This document shows, one piece after another, positions 12,084 to 23,078 of a stretch of 64,000 nucleotides of DNA; the first letter of the stretch is position 1; each line of letters begins with the position of its first letter. The notes beneath the pieces were generated by a model that had not been told where the DNA came from, ran no database searches, and worked only from the letters and a program-made list of their open reading frames with translations. A program made the translations under genes and the position numbers. This stretch comes from Linderina pennispora. Its lineage: Eukaryota; Kickxellomycota; Kickxellomycetes; Kickxellales; Kickxellaceae. The stretch covers positions 620,001 through 684,000 of the forward strand of contig NW_024468252.1 in NCBI RefSeq assembly GCF_002104995.1, in the 5' to 3' direction.

Positions 12084-12256
12084 TGCGACAAGCTCAAGTA
12101 AATGCGAACTGGAAAAATAGCGAATTGAAAAAGAGAACCGGAAAGACGACAGCCCCCATTATTTTTGAAAAGGAAGCGCGCATACTAGTGCCACAAACTC
12201 ACGTGATTCGCTTTCCGTTCGTGTGGGATATCTGTATTGAGCCGGACCGGCGGCTA

Positions 12257-13431
12257 TTAGAGCCGGTTCGCCTCGGCCGATCGCTTCGTGTCGTGTAAGC
12301 TTTTCAATTGCCCGCACGCTGCCAGAATGTCGTCGCCGCGCGGTGTCCGCACCGATGCGTGAATCCCACTCTGCCGGATTAGACTGCAGAAGTGAGCCAC
12401 CCGTGCCGGTGGTGACGCCGTATAAATGCTGCTGGGCCAGGGGTTGAACGGAATTAGGTTGACATGGGCCGGGAGCCTCCTGATCAGGTCCACCAGGCGC
12501 TGCGCGTCAGTGTCTGAATCATTGACACCGCTGAGCATTACATACTCAAATGTGATCCGCCGGGTCTGCTGGCTCGACAGCTTAACGTAGTCGCGGCAGC
12601 TCTCCATCAGAACTGGCAGAGGGTATGTTTTGTTGATAGGCATGATCTCACTGCGCAAGTCATTGTCAGCTGAGTGCAGAGAGATGGCCAGCCCGACCTG
12701 CATGTCCTGGGCTATGCGCGGAATCAGCGGTGCGACGCCCGAGGTCGAAACAGTTATGCGCCAGGACGGCAGGCCGATACCAGCTTTGTCGGTCAGAAGC
12801 TGAATTGCGTTGCTGACATTGCGAAAATTGTACAGCGGCTCGCCTTGCCCCATGAACACGATGTTGGACACCTTGCGCTGCTGGTTCACAGATAGAGGGA
12901 AATCGCCCAAGAGACTCGCTGTGATCATGTACTGGCCCGCGATCTCGGCAGCAGTGAGATTCCTATACAGTTTTTGTGTCCCTGTGTGGCAGAAACGGCA
13001 CGACAACGAGCACCCAATTTGCGACGAGACACAGAGCGTTCCGCGGTGGTCCTCTGGGATAAATACAGCCTCGTAGGACAGCCTTTGGGTCATTATTGAC
13101 ACCAATAAGCATCTTGCGTGTGCCATCCACCGAGTGCTGATTCTGCAACACACTTCCATAGTCGATCTTGTATTTGGGTTCCAGATCGCGCTTCAGGCTT
13201 TTCGGAATGTCAGTCATATCTTGCAAAAGTGTCACCCCTTTACTATACATCCATTCGTATATTTGCTTGCCTACGGTATTCCGGCTGCTTCAGCGTCTCC
13301 AGCTCCTTTTTGATTCCTTCCAGCGATTTGCCGAATAGGTTTGTCCTCGTAGCACTAGCCCCTACTGAATTTGTTCCGAATCGCCGGACCTGACCTCGCC
13401 CTGGAACCAACACACTGCTTAGCCGAGTCAT
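12257..13431 (-). CDS. Radical-SAM RlmN/Cfr-family RNA methyltransferase, probably mitochondrial, two frameshifts
   Basis: RlmN enzymes make 2-methyladenosine in rRNA and tRNA. The 4Fe-4S motif is CSLSCRFC (CX3CX2C). The two catalytic cysteines of the RlmN mechanism are visible in RGTLCVSSQIG and, near the C-terminus, DDILAACGQL. GQGEPLYN and HSADNDLRSEIMPIN are also family blocks. The N-terminus (MTRLSSVLVPGRGQVRRFGTNSVG) is rich in Arg and Ser without acids, like a mitochondrial presequence, so methylation of mitochondrial RNA is the likely job; this is inference. Single extra bases at about 13268 (before QIYEWMYSKG) and about 13082 (before LSYEAVFIPED) break the frame. Corrected length is 390 residues, close to bacterial RlmN. 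Confidence 0.88.
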
Positions 13432-14130
13432 GATGTTGTTGAAAGGTAGCAGAGGGGGTTAAAAATGACCGTTTATCTGCCAATCAGGCACCCATTCCCT
13501 ATCGGTGGAGTACCTCTTTAGTTTTGGGGGTTGAAGTAATGGGCCTGCTCTGGCATTTCACATGTATCACTAGCTGTATTCACACAGCAACTCAACGCTA
13601 TAGAGTAAAACTGCCATACCAGGCGACTTGTGTGAGCTAGATGAGCGATAGAAGTAAACATCATTCAGGTCAAAGCTCTGGCAAACCGAGCACTGCAGCC
13701 CCGAATAGAATTGCTTTGCCATTCTACACCCCGAGGGGTATTTACGGATACAGGCTTTCTGTGGGCTCTCTTTGTAGAGCGTAGGCTATCGCTTGGCAAA
13801 TGCCGGTACTCGGGTTTAACATGGATGCAACTGGTGAGATTGGGGATACCTCGAGGAGATCAACACACATTGCCAAGAATTCTGGATGATTCTAAAAATA
13901 CCACTTTCTTTTGACGGCTAGCGTGCTGCCTCCTGGTTTCTAAATCGGTTTCCCTGAATGATAGTATGCGTTCTAGAGATATCCTGGGTTCTAGAAGACA
14001 ATGGGTATATAATCCCCTGGCACTGCCAACCTCTCAATGCCTACCATCATCAATAGCTGTATCTTTCAGTTTCCCTCCTGCTTTCACTTTTTCAACCACC
14101 TGCATCTGCATCGACACCAGCATCTAAACT
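13432..14130. other. Intergenic region upstream of the first secreted repeat protein
   Basis: No gene is supported. It contains the TATA box at 14006 and pyrimidine-rich DNA just before the ATG at 14131. Confidence 0.5.
14006..14012 (+). promoter_or_regulatory. TATA box (TATATAA) of the first secreted repeat gene
   Basis: TATATAA lies about 125 bp before the ATG at 14131. The convergent paralogous gene has a TATA box at the same distance from its own ATG, which supports both. Confidence 0.55.
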
Positions 14131-15186
14131 ATGCGTCTTCCATTCGCCACTGCAACTGCTTTCCTCGCAGCCACTGCTGTTGCAAACCAGGCTGCGGAGC
14201 CTGAGGACAACGCTATCTTTGAGCCCTCGTACAACCAGGCAGCCAGGTCATTCGACTTGGACTATGACTTTAACGGCTACGACGGCGCCAACAACCAGCG
14301 TGGTCGCGGGTATTGGCGCGCTTATTGACATCCTCGATTTTCTGACTGAGGGCACCACTGTCCCAGCCAAGCATATCCAAAACAACCAGCGTGGTGGCGG
14401 GTATGGCGCGCTTTTTGACATCCTAGGATATCTAGCTGAGGGTACCACCATCCCGGCCAGGCGTGTTCAGACCAACCAGCGCGGTGGCTACGAAGATTAT
14501 TACGACTATGAGGATATGTACAACCAGCGTGGCGGCCGGCGCCGCAAAGGTCTGAAGAAGTGGGGCGACAAGTTTGGCCAATGACCTCGGCAATCGGCTG
14601 GCTGACACTGTTGCTCAGGCCGATGTCAATGCCGTTGTAAACAGCGGCAATCAGCAACCAGTCAACAATGAGGGTGAACAGTATGTGGAGGATGGACAGG
14701 TATACGATGAAGAGTATGAAGATCAGCAGCCTGAGGGCGCCAACCAGCGCAGCAAACCGCGTCGCAAGAGCACCAAGAGCACCAAGAGCACCAAGAGCAC
14801 CAAGAGCGGCAAGAATCGCAATGGTGGCAGGAAGTCAGGCCCTGATTTTGGCGACCGAGTTGTGGACGGTCTCACTCAGGCCGGCATCGATGCCGCCACT
14901 CTCGCTCAGGCCTGGAGTCAACATCGCCATTAACAAAGCAAACCAGCAGCCTCAAAACAATAACGGTGAGCAGCAGGTCGAAGACGAAGCTAGCCAGGAG
15001 TTTGAGGAGGACACTAACCAGGGGCTTGAGGAAGAGGAGGACACAATGCAGGTTGAGGAGAATGTGAAGCCGCGCGGTGGTGTCAATAAGAGGAGCCCTG
15101 CTGCCTTTGTGGCTCCGTCGGAGGATTGGCTCCGCCGCAACCCTTCTCTTGCCCGGAAGTACCGTAACCACGAGATTATGTTCTAA
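14131..15186 (+). CDS. Predicted secreted repeat protein, three frameshifts, no known family
   Basis: I do not recognise this protein. The N-terminus MRLPFATATAFLAATAVANQA is a good signal peptide. Two copies of a roughly 30-residue module follow (NNQRGxGYGALxDIL, then LxEGTTxPA). Next come a basic stretch (GGRRRKGLKKWGDKLANDLGNRLADT), a KST repeat, and two helical segments ending in NQQP (QADVNAVVNSGNQQP and QAGVNIAINKANQQP). The tail is acidic and then basic (SEDWLRRNPSLARKYRNHE). Single extra bases at about 14313, 14574 and 14911 break the frame. The first is proven by the second repeat copy, which reads GGGYGALFDIL without it. Corrected length is about 350 residues. A convergent gene at 15458-15950 encodes a relative. 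Confidence 0.75.
14766..14810 (+). repeat. 9-bp tandem repeat (AAGAGCACC) coding for KST units
   Basis: Four AAGAGCACC units, then a diverged AAGAGCGGC, sit inside the secreted repeat gene and code for KSTKSTKSTKST. Such arrays change length easily. Confidence 0.85.
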
Positions 15187-15457
15187 ACCTAACAGCAGAT
15201 TCTGTCGGCTAGCATCAACACATTTTGTATTTCCACCACACCCAGCATTACATCACCAATACACCATGACACTACTTTTTATCCACTATGCTCTATATGA
15301 CAAGATGCATTTTATGCGACATTATACTGTTGTTTTAAACCACCAGCTCATTGTATTTCTCGACTTGGGTGATTAGATATAAGGATGCTGAGATCCTAAA
15401 GCCATGGGTCTTTCCTCTGCATGCCTGATACGCTACTTGCCACTGGTGCCAGCCTGG

Positions 15458-15950
15458 TCAATTCCCAAACTGAACTAGCATTTTGACGAGATCCACTCCC
15501 AGTTCGGATCCATACTTCTTACCCCATTCCTTGAGTTCCTTGTGGTTCTTGCGATCCCTTCCACCGCTGTTGTTTTTGCCACCACTGCCGCCTTGCGCCT
15601 TTTGCCTTGCCCCTTTTTGCCTTTGCGTTTGCGTTGGTCGTGGGAATTATCGTTTCCAGGGTCTACATACGCTGAATCTGCGCTGGTTGGCATTGCTGAG
15701 AGCTTGCTGAAGGCCAAGGTGGAGCAAAGAGCTTGGCAAGGTCGACTCCCAACTCAGAGTTAGGCCCTTTGCCACGCTGGTCTGAGGCTGCCTCTATTTT
15801 GCCAGTGAAATCAGGAATATTGCGTCTGAGCCCTTCAGTATGGTAGCTGGAAGGAGATGCAATAGCATTGTCAGCACCGGGGCCAGATTGGCAGGTGCCA
15901 GCAGCTGTACCAGCGAAGAGAGCAAATACGGCAGTGCTAGCGATACGCAT
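15458..15950 (-). CDS. Predicted small secreted protein related to the 14131 gene, about four frameshifts
   Basis: No known family. The start MRIASTAVFALFAGTAAG is a signal peptide. After correcting single extra bases at about 15738, 15690, 15630 and 15610, the protein reads through RGKGPNSELGVDLAKLF, LGLQQALSNANQ, a Lys/Gly-rich linker, and ends KELKEWGKKYGSELGVDLVKMLVQFGN. SELGVDL(A/V)K occurs twice, so the protein is an internal repeat around a basic linker. The KEWGKKYGSELG segment mirrors KKWGDKLANDLG in the convergent gene. Corrected length is about 162 residues. The four shifts were placed by reading naturalness and internal repeats, so the linker is less certain than the ends. Confidence 0.6.
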
Positions 15951-16718
15951 TGGTAAATGGTGACGAGGATGTTGAGGTAGGCTATGCAATCTCTTGAATC
16001 TAGCTGTAGTGGTAGAGAGCGTGTTGTTGAGGTTGGGTGTTTAGATGGCAAAGCAGTCGCTTCTCGCTAGCTTTATATATACCGAGTTAACCTTCGGACT
16101 GGTGTTAATGACGAAACCATTGCGCTTCTAGAAATCGCTTCAGGATAATACTAAATATACCAGCAGGTATAACGGCACCTTTGGCAGCAAAGGATAAGCC
16201 GACAGCCCGCTCAACACGTGCTGGTATCCTCAAACAACTCCACGTATGACGTACATCGAGTGATGGGTTGGCTATGCAGAAATGCAGGCTGCAAAGGGAA
16301 CAGAGCGCACATTCCAAAAATAGATTCCTCTGCTCGCTGCGTGTCGCAGTGGATTTATTCCCTAGATGCACTGTATTCTACGCAAGTTGCGCCTTGAGGT
16401 GCTGGACAGCCATGCCACGATACGACTGAAGGTCGGGCGTCTTGTAATCAACGAGCTTCGCTGCACCGTCCCTTTTGTGTGGGACCCCACACATTCACAG
16501 CCCATAAATTGATTCTTAATCACTGATCTGCTGATGATCACTGTCTGCGAATTATGATTGCCATCATTTTTGGGCATACTTTCGCGATTTGAAGCAGGAC
16601 GGTTGGCTGTGGCTGTTAATTTGACAAAACAAAGCGCTCCGCGCACCACCACCACCGATTCCTTCTTTTCAAAAAATAGTCTCCGCATCTATTTTTCTAA
16701 AATTACATCGTAGCGAAG
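15951..16718. other. Divergent intergenic region before RPL12
   Basis: No gene is supported. It should hold the promoters of the minus-strand secreted gene and of RPL12. The last 60 bp before the RPL12 ATG include an A/T-rich stretch (16670-16710). Confidence 0.5.
16073..16081 (-). promoter_or_regulatory. TATA box for the minus-strand secreted gene
   Basis: On the minus strand this reads TATATATAA, about 125 bp before the ATG at 15950, matching the distance seen in the convergent paralogue. Confidence 0.5.
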
Positions 16719-17387
16719 ATGCCCGGAAAGTTTGACCCGTCCGCTGTCTCTGTGAGTGCGTATCCATCGATGTAAAAACCGTTCGACCGAGCTTTGGAGT
16801 CAGCGCGGAATTTGGAAGCGGCGTGGAATTAGACCCCGAAATGGGGAGGGGAACCCATCTGCGCCGGTGAAATTGAGAAAATGCAACACGAGTGCTAATC
16901 GTAAGTTGAAATTATGTAGTTACCCTCCGCGCTACTGGTGGTGAGGTTGGTGCGTCGTCCGCCCTTGCTCCCAAGATCGGTCCTCTGGGTCTTTCGCCCA
17001 AGAAGGTCGGTGAGGACATTGCCAAGGCCACCAAGGACTGGAAGGGTCTGCGCGTCACCGTTCAGCTGACCGTCCAGAACCGTCAGGCTACCGTCTCGGT
17101 CGTTCCCTCGGCCTCGTCGCTGGTCATCCGCGCCCTTAAGGAGCCCGTCCGCGACAAGAAGAAGGAGAAGAACATCCTGCACAACGGTAACATGTCGATC
17201 GACGATGTCATCAGCGTCGCCAAGATCCATGCGTGAGGCTGACAAGTCGCTGGCCCGCGAGCTCAAGGGTACCGTCAAGGAGATCCTCGGCACCGCCTTC
17301 TCCGTTGGCTGCACTGTCGATGGCGAGAGCCCCGTTGACATCCAGCAGAAGATTGACGATGGTGAGATCGAGATCGCCGATAACTAA
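16719..17387 (+). CDS. RPL12: 60S ribosomal protein L12 (uL11), one frameshift
   Basis: Stalk-base protein of the large cytosolic subunit. Exon 1 is 16719-16755 ([12 protein letters not shown]) and exon 2 starts at 16920, with a 164-bp intron. The donor is GTGCGT at 16756, not the nearby GTGAGT at 16752, because only the former gives [30 protein letters not shown]. The family blocks [13 protein letters not shown] and [16 protein letters not shown] follow. One extra base at about 17228 breaks the frame; correcting it gives [31 protein letters not shown]. Corrected length is 167 residues, as in yeast L12 (165). Confidence 0.95.
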
Positions 17388-18090
17388 ACGCTTAGTATTT
17401 GTCGTCTTCTACAGCGATAATGTATCGTTTTCCCTTCCCACAGATATAGAAATGATGCACTAGGACACTATCTAAAGCTACATATGCACATGTTTGGGGC
17501 GAGATCCCTGGTGGTATGACCTTTTTGGAACTCCAGTGTATGACGTTTATCCGAGTGGCCGTGAGTTTTTGATATAGCGGTGATCAGACGGTGTACGCGT
17601 AGCGACTCCGCAAAACTGGCCTAACTGAAGCAACAGGAGACCTGCTACGCAGAACGGACCATTCTCAGGCATTTGGTATGGCGGACACGGATATAGGCAA
17701 TCCGAGACAATACTGCCGATATGTATCATTGCCAGCGAACCACTAGTGACAGAAGCCTGAGGTGCATATGTACCTCATGATAACCGCCACATACCAATAT
17801 GATGTGTTGGCATTCGGGGTCCGGAGTCTCCCTACGTCACCATGGGCAAAACCGAAAGTGTGTACGTATACGGACTCAGACGGATCGTCAGCCTCTCTTC
17901 TTCCCCTCAGTCATATTTTTGAGAAGCTGTCTTTCCATATATATACCCGATAACCCATTCATTTCCTAGGCTAACATGGTGTATCCATATGCCAGACATG
18001 CTCACATGTATGTGCTTTTAGCTGTGGCAATTTTTAGGAGATTGGATTTTTGGAATTGAACAGAAAAAGGGAATTAGAAAGATGACACTT
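17388..18090. other. Convergent intergenic region between RPL12 and PDI
   Basis: Both neighbouring genes end here. A TATATATA stretch lies near 17939, but only very short frames follow it. I see no supportable gene. Confidence 0.5.
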
Positions 18091-19731
18091 TTACAACTCA
18101 TCGTGTTGCTCCTTCTCAGACACAGGCTCGGTCCTTGGCAGCAGGCTCCTCAGCCTCCTTGGCCTCCTCAGCCTCGGGCTCGTCCTTGGCCTCCTTCTTC
18201 TCCTTCTTCTCCTTCTTGGCCTCAGCAACAAACGGCTCCTCGTCCTCGTCCTCCTCCTCGTCCTCCTCCTTGAGATCGTCCTTGTTGTAGGTGATCTTGT
18301 TGGCAGCGTTCTCCTCCAGGAACTCGATGAAGGACTCGAGCGAACGGTTACCATTGTACTCAACGATGGTGTTGTCCTTGCCGCTGATCAGCTTGATGGT
18401 CGGGAAGCCCTGGACCTGCAGGCCCTCGTGGCTCGACGGCACATCGTTGGCGGTGGCATCCATCTTGGCAATGACCAGGTTCTTGTTGGCCTTCAGCACC
18501 TTGCCCAGCTTCTCGTAGATCGGCGCCAGGCGCTTGCAGTGGCCGCACCACGGGGCGTAGAACTCAACCAGGACATCCTTGGTCTCGTCAAAGGCGACCT
18601 CGTTAAACTGCTTCGAGACAAGGACAAAGACACTGTCGTCGTTGGTCTCGGGGATGGGCTCAGACTTGTAGCTGGGCTCAGCGGTGCCGTCAACAACCTT
18701 GTCGACAAAGACCTTGAGGTCGTCCTTGGACCAGCTCCTGGTCCTGCGGGAACGGGAACTTGGCCAGGCTGGTCTGGTTCTGGATGGCAAACGCGGGCCA
18801 CTCCTGCTTCAGGTTGAGGAAATCGGCCTGTGACGCATACTTGGTAGCGTCGATGAGCACAAAGCTGATCTTGCCCTTGTAGTCCTTGGCAACGTCGTAG
18901 AACTTGTCCTGGAGCTCCTTCTTCATCTCCTCAGAGTCATGGAAGATGAAGCCCAGAGGCAGGCCGGCCTGAGCGTACATCTGATAGGTCTCGGCAGAGA
19001 TGTCACCCAGAAGAGGGATGGAGCTGCCCTTGACGAACTCGCGCAGCGAGTCAGTCGGTAATCTTGCCGTCGAAGACGTCCTTGCCGTCATCGAACTTCT
19101 TGTAGACAACGACACCCGGAGCGGCAACGCCATGCTCCTTAGCCAGCTCGGCATCAACAACCACACCAAAGACGTACTCGTCGCGCAGCTCCTTGGCCAG
19201 GGTGTCGAGTTCAGAGAACTCGGCCGAGTCCTTGTCGTTGACGTAGCCGATAACCACAACGCGGTCAGACTTGGAGAACTCGTCGAAGGTGTCGGCAGTG
19301 ACGTCGGACAGAGGAGGCAGCAGCTGCTTGCGCATATAGCTGACAATGCCGTCCTCCTGGCGGGTACCGTTGTAGGCGGCGTGGTCGCCGTCCTTGAAGA
19401 CCTTGAGCGTGGGGAAGCCAGCGATCTCGAGCTCCTCGCACAGGCCCTGCTCCTCAGTGCAGTCGACCTTGGCCAGGCTGATGTCCTCCTTCTTCAGGGT
19501 CGTGGCAGCCTTCTCGTACTCGGGCGCCAGGGCCTTGCAGTGGCCGCACCACGGAGCATAGAACTCAACCAGGGCAAGCTTCTGCGCGGCAGTCCACTCC
19601 TTGAAGGTGTCGGTGGTCAGAACGTGGACGTCCGAGTCAGCGGCGTCGGCTTTGTCGGCAGCAGCGGCCATGCCGGTGAACGCAAAGGCAGCGACCGTCG
19701 AGAGCAAGAAGCGCATAGGGTTGACCTTCAT
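18091..19731 (-). CDS. PDI1: Protein disulfide isomerase with HDEL signal, three frameshifts
   Basis: Forms and reshuffles disulfides in the ER lumen. Signal peptide MRFLLSTVAAFAFTGMAAA, first thioredoxin domain with WCGHC (Cys 62 and 65), two inactive thioredoxin folds, second WCGHC near residue 393, then an acidic and Lys-rich tail ending EKEQHDEL, the ER retrieval signal. The HDEL end is in frame only if a single extra G at about 18128 is removed. Other extra bases lie at about 19061 (before DSLREFVKG) and 18738 (before SWSKDDLKVF). Corrected length is about 545 residues. The first ATG is used; a second ATG five codons later gives a more usual signal peptide and may be the true start. Confidence 0.95.
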
Positions 19732-20111
19732 CTTTGGTAATGTGTGGTGAAATGTGGAATATAGAAAAAGAAATAGAAAAGCGAAGGGAGTTATTACAAG
19801 AAAGCGAGTGCCATGTCGAGGCGGATGTCAGTGCCCTTTTGAAGGCGAATAATGCACCTTTCCTCCAGCAGGGATGGCTGGGAAAGCGCTCACTATTAGC
19901 CGATTTAGCTGGACATCCCCTCTCACATCCCACGCTGGCGGGGCTGGGACCAGTAGCGGTCTGCCAGAGCTTGCCTGTAGCCTAGCTGTGAAGAAACAGC
20001 TGCCCATGCGTCTTCCCCGCGGGCCAATGGGCGCCGCCAGCGTATTGGCCCAGCAGCCAATGGAGCTCAGGGGAAAGCTGATTAGTAATAAATGAGCTGA
20101 TTATTATTAAT
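19732..20111. other. Intergenic region upstream of PDI
   Basis: Holds the PDI promoter and the 3' end of the deoxyhypusine synthase gene. No gene is seen. Confidence 0.5.
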
Positions 20112-21199
20112 TTAGTCGCCCTTGGCGAAGGTCTGAGCAACCAGCAGCGGGAACACCAGCGACGCGTCGACGTACACCTTGACGGACTCAGGCGTCGGCC
20201 TTGATCTTGCCCCACGACACAGCTTCGTCGGGACGGGCGCCAGCATCGCTGCCGTCAAACTCCTGTGCCGTGTTGATGTAGACAGCAAAGTCAGCGCCGT
20301 TGCGCATCAGGTTGGCATTGCAGATGTGGTGCTTGATCATGCCGCCACCCAGGATGATGATGCCGGTCTTCTTGGCGAAGACAGCCTCGCAGTTCATGGC
20401 GCGGATGTCGCCAACCAGATCAACAATCAGGCCGGGGCTGCGGTACGAGTGGAAATACAGCATGTCGCCGAGCGAGCCGTCAGTCAGGGCTGGGCAGTAC
20501 ACAGGGATGTTGTTCTTGTAGCACCAGTAGTAGATCGAGTCCTCGTGGTTGATCTCCTTGCCCAGACGATGGATCATCTTGGACGGAGTCCACACGGTGC
20601 CTTGCTCCTTCTGCTCCTTGAGCATCTGGTCAAAGATTGGCATGATCCAGTCCTCGAATTTGCAGTAGTTGTCGTTAGGCACAATCAGATTTCCGGTGCG
20701 GTTCAGGCCCTTGCTACGCAGTTCGCGGCCTTTGAGGGCAAAGTCGCCCAGATAGGTGGGCGCCATGCACTTGATAAAGTCCTCCTCGATGCCTCCGGCA
20801 GACGCAACGATCACGTCGACCAGCTTGTTCTTGGCCAGGTACTTGATCGTCTCGCGGATGCCGGACGAGACCAGGTTCGAGGTGTAGCCAAGGAAAGATC
20901 TTGCACTTGACGCTGCTGCGGTACTTGGGGTCACGGTCCTCCTCGCTGTCGTCTGGCTTGACTGGGTCGTCACTGAGGCGCCACGCCCGCATATGGTTGA
21001 CGATCTCGACGGCACGGCCAAAATTCGATGCCTGAAAGCCGGTAGTCAGGTAGGAGCCGAGCAGCGCGTTGTAGTCGACGCCGTTCTCAAAGTCGTAGCC
21101 CTTGATCACTTTTGTGTCAGCGGGCATCTTTGCAGACTCAACCAGGACAGCGTTGGCAGCAACGTCCGGAATTTGTGAATTTGTCTCGTGGGCCGCCAT
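20112..21199 (-). CDS. DYS1: Deoxyhypusine synthase, two frameshifts
   Basis: Transfers the aminobutyl group of spermidine to eIF5A, the first step of hypusine formation, in the cytosol. Start [20 protein letters not shown]; family blocks [59 protein letters not shown] and [17 protein letters not shown], whose Lys (about residue 331) is the active-site base matching human Lys329. Single extra bases at about 20895 (in [14 protein letters not shown]) and about 20191 (before [19 protein letters not shown]) break the frame. Corrected length is 361 residues, typical for the family. Confidence 0.96.
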
Positions 21200-22040
21200 T
21201 GTCTATTTTCCAAAAGAAAAGCTTTTAAAAGGTTGGAAACCAGGAGAGCAGAGTGGGGTAGAGGAGAGTAAAAGTCTGTAGGGTGTTTGAAGATCAGAAG
21301 CCGTATAAAAATTTTAAGTGGATCGGAACCGGTCCGTCCCGTAGTCCCCCGATATATGACCTGTCACGTTGCTGCATCAACGACTCCTTGATTGTAAACA
21401 GATCGAATGCATGGTTTGAATCTGTTTACGGTCGTGGAAGGTGCGAACGGTAGGGGACGGGGTTAGGCGACATAAAAGATGCATGGGTTCACCTGTTAAC
21501 CGGCGACATTTGCAATCGTAGATGTGTTTTTGTAAAGATTCAAGTGTAATGCCAAGTGTATCATGTTGAATTCGTTTCAAACGGATGAGGTGTATATTCA
21601 CATTGCCCAGGGACATAGCTACCACCTTGTATACCATGTCTGAGCACCAGATGGGCAACACTCGTGCTGATATAGCCCATATATTAACACCAGCCCGGGT
21701 CGAGTCGGACCATCTGCGATCGAGCCGAGTTGCTTGCTGAACCGGAAAACTCTTGGGCTTGGTCTTTTTTTAGTGGCTCGTAGTTTTCAAAGTCTGCAAG
21801 CCGCTACTCATCTGCACCAGCAACTCGATCGGAGAGAGACCCCTTCTTTTTAACTCGCTCCACAAATTTTAACGGGTAAGAATCGGAAAAAGCAGACCGC
21901 GGACGGATGCGACCAGAAAATCGAGGCCGCGAATGTGGCCGTACAATCAGGAGCGATGGATACGCCGCGTTAAGAGCCGGGGAGATGGACGCTAAATTCA
22001 ATCGGCAATTTACACATTTGTAGACGAAAGCTAGAACAAA
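21200..22040. other. Divergent intergenic region between DYS1 and RPL15
   Basis: Spans 841 bp. It should contain both promoters. No open frame with protein-like sequence, tRNA or repeat is seen. Confidence 0.5.
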
Positions 22041-22982
22041 ATGGGTGCGTACAAGTATCTGCAGGAGATCTCCAAGAAGAAGCAGTCGGACGTTATGCGT
22101 TTCCTGCTCCGCGTTCGCTGCTGGGAGTACAGGTAGGTTGCTTTTTGATAGTGAAGTGCAGGGTGCAAGGTCTCGGTGCCAGCAAGTAGGCGACTTGGGC
22201 TCGCCGCCAGTGCTCCTTCTCTTGAGCGAGCGCTGGCGGCAAAATTTGCGAGGCGGTGGGCAGAGGAGTCTGCCGGGAGTCTTTGCTCCCGTGCGTGGCT
22301 CGCTCTGCCCTCCAATGCTTACCGATCGAAGCCATTGCGGCTTCGGTTGAGGCGCTTATACTGGCCCTTGCTCCCGATGACCACATTTCCAGGCATGGCA
22401 GCGACGACTTTGCTAACCCCTTATGATGTTGGCATGTGCCATTTTGATGCAAACTGTAGACAGCTGAACACCATCCACCGCGCCTCGCGCCCGTCGCGCC
22501 CCGAGAAGGCTCGCCGTCTGGGTTACAAGGCCAAGCAGGGCTTTGTCATCTACCGTGTCCGTGTCCGCCGCGGTAACCGCAAGCGCCCCAACCCCAAGGG
22601 TCAGGTCTACGGTAAGCCCGTCCACCAGGGTATCAGCGAGCTCAAGCTGCAGAAGTCGAAGCGCGCTGTTGCCGAGCAGCGTGTTGGCAAGCACTGCGCT
22701 GGCCTCCGCGTCCTGAACTCGTACTGGGTTAACCAGGACTCGACCTTCAAGTACTTCGAGGTCATCCTTGTCGACCCGGCCCACAAGACCATCCGCAACG
22801 ACCCGCGCATCAACTGGATCGCCAAGGCTGTCCAGAAGCGCCGCGACGCTCGTGGTCTCACCGCCGCTGGCCGCAAGAACCGCGGTATCGGCAAGGGCCA
22901 CCGCTACAACAACACCAGCGGTGGTGGTCGCCACCACACCTGGCGCCGCAACAACACCCTCCGTCTCCGCCGCTACCGTTAA
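22041..22982 (+). CDS. RPL15: 60S ribosomal protein L15 (eL15)
   Basis: Large-subunit cytosolic ribosomal protein. Exon 1 is 22041-22132 ([20 protein letters not shown] to CWEYR), exon 2 is 22460-22982 ([20 protein letters not shown] onward), giving 204 residues, the exact family length. The 327-bp intron (GTAGGT...TAG) is the longest in the window and happens to be open in frame with exon 2, so a simple frame search would extend the gene wrongly at its 5' end. No frameshift. An AATAAA lies at 23073. Confidence 0.97.
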
Positions 22983-23072
22983 AATGGTGCAGCTGGCTTC
23001 GGAAGGTGTTGCTGCCGTTCTGCGTAGCATGCTTTACCCGATCTTGTTGCCATGCTCTGCCGTGTTTTATTA

Positions 23073-23078
23073 AATAAA
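23073..23078 (+). terminator. Polyadenylation signal AATAAA after RPL15
   Basis: Canonical hexamer about 90 bp after the RPL15 stop, in a TTTTATTAAATAAAT context. Confidence 0.5.

Noticed and set aside
22176-22459. A 5' extension of RPL15 through its intron, open in frame
   Set aside because: The spliced form gives the exact 204-residue family protein with GT-AG borders. The extension has no similarity to ribosomal proteins.
22133-22459. A snoRNA inside the RPL15 intron, suggested by its length and an ATGATGT near the 3' end
   Set aside because: No paired C/D boxes with a terminal stem, and no clear H/ACA hairpins, could be found. The RPL12 and RPL23 introns gave the same result.
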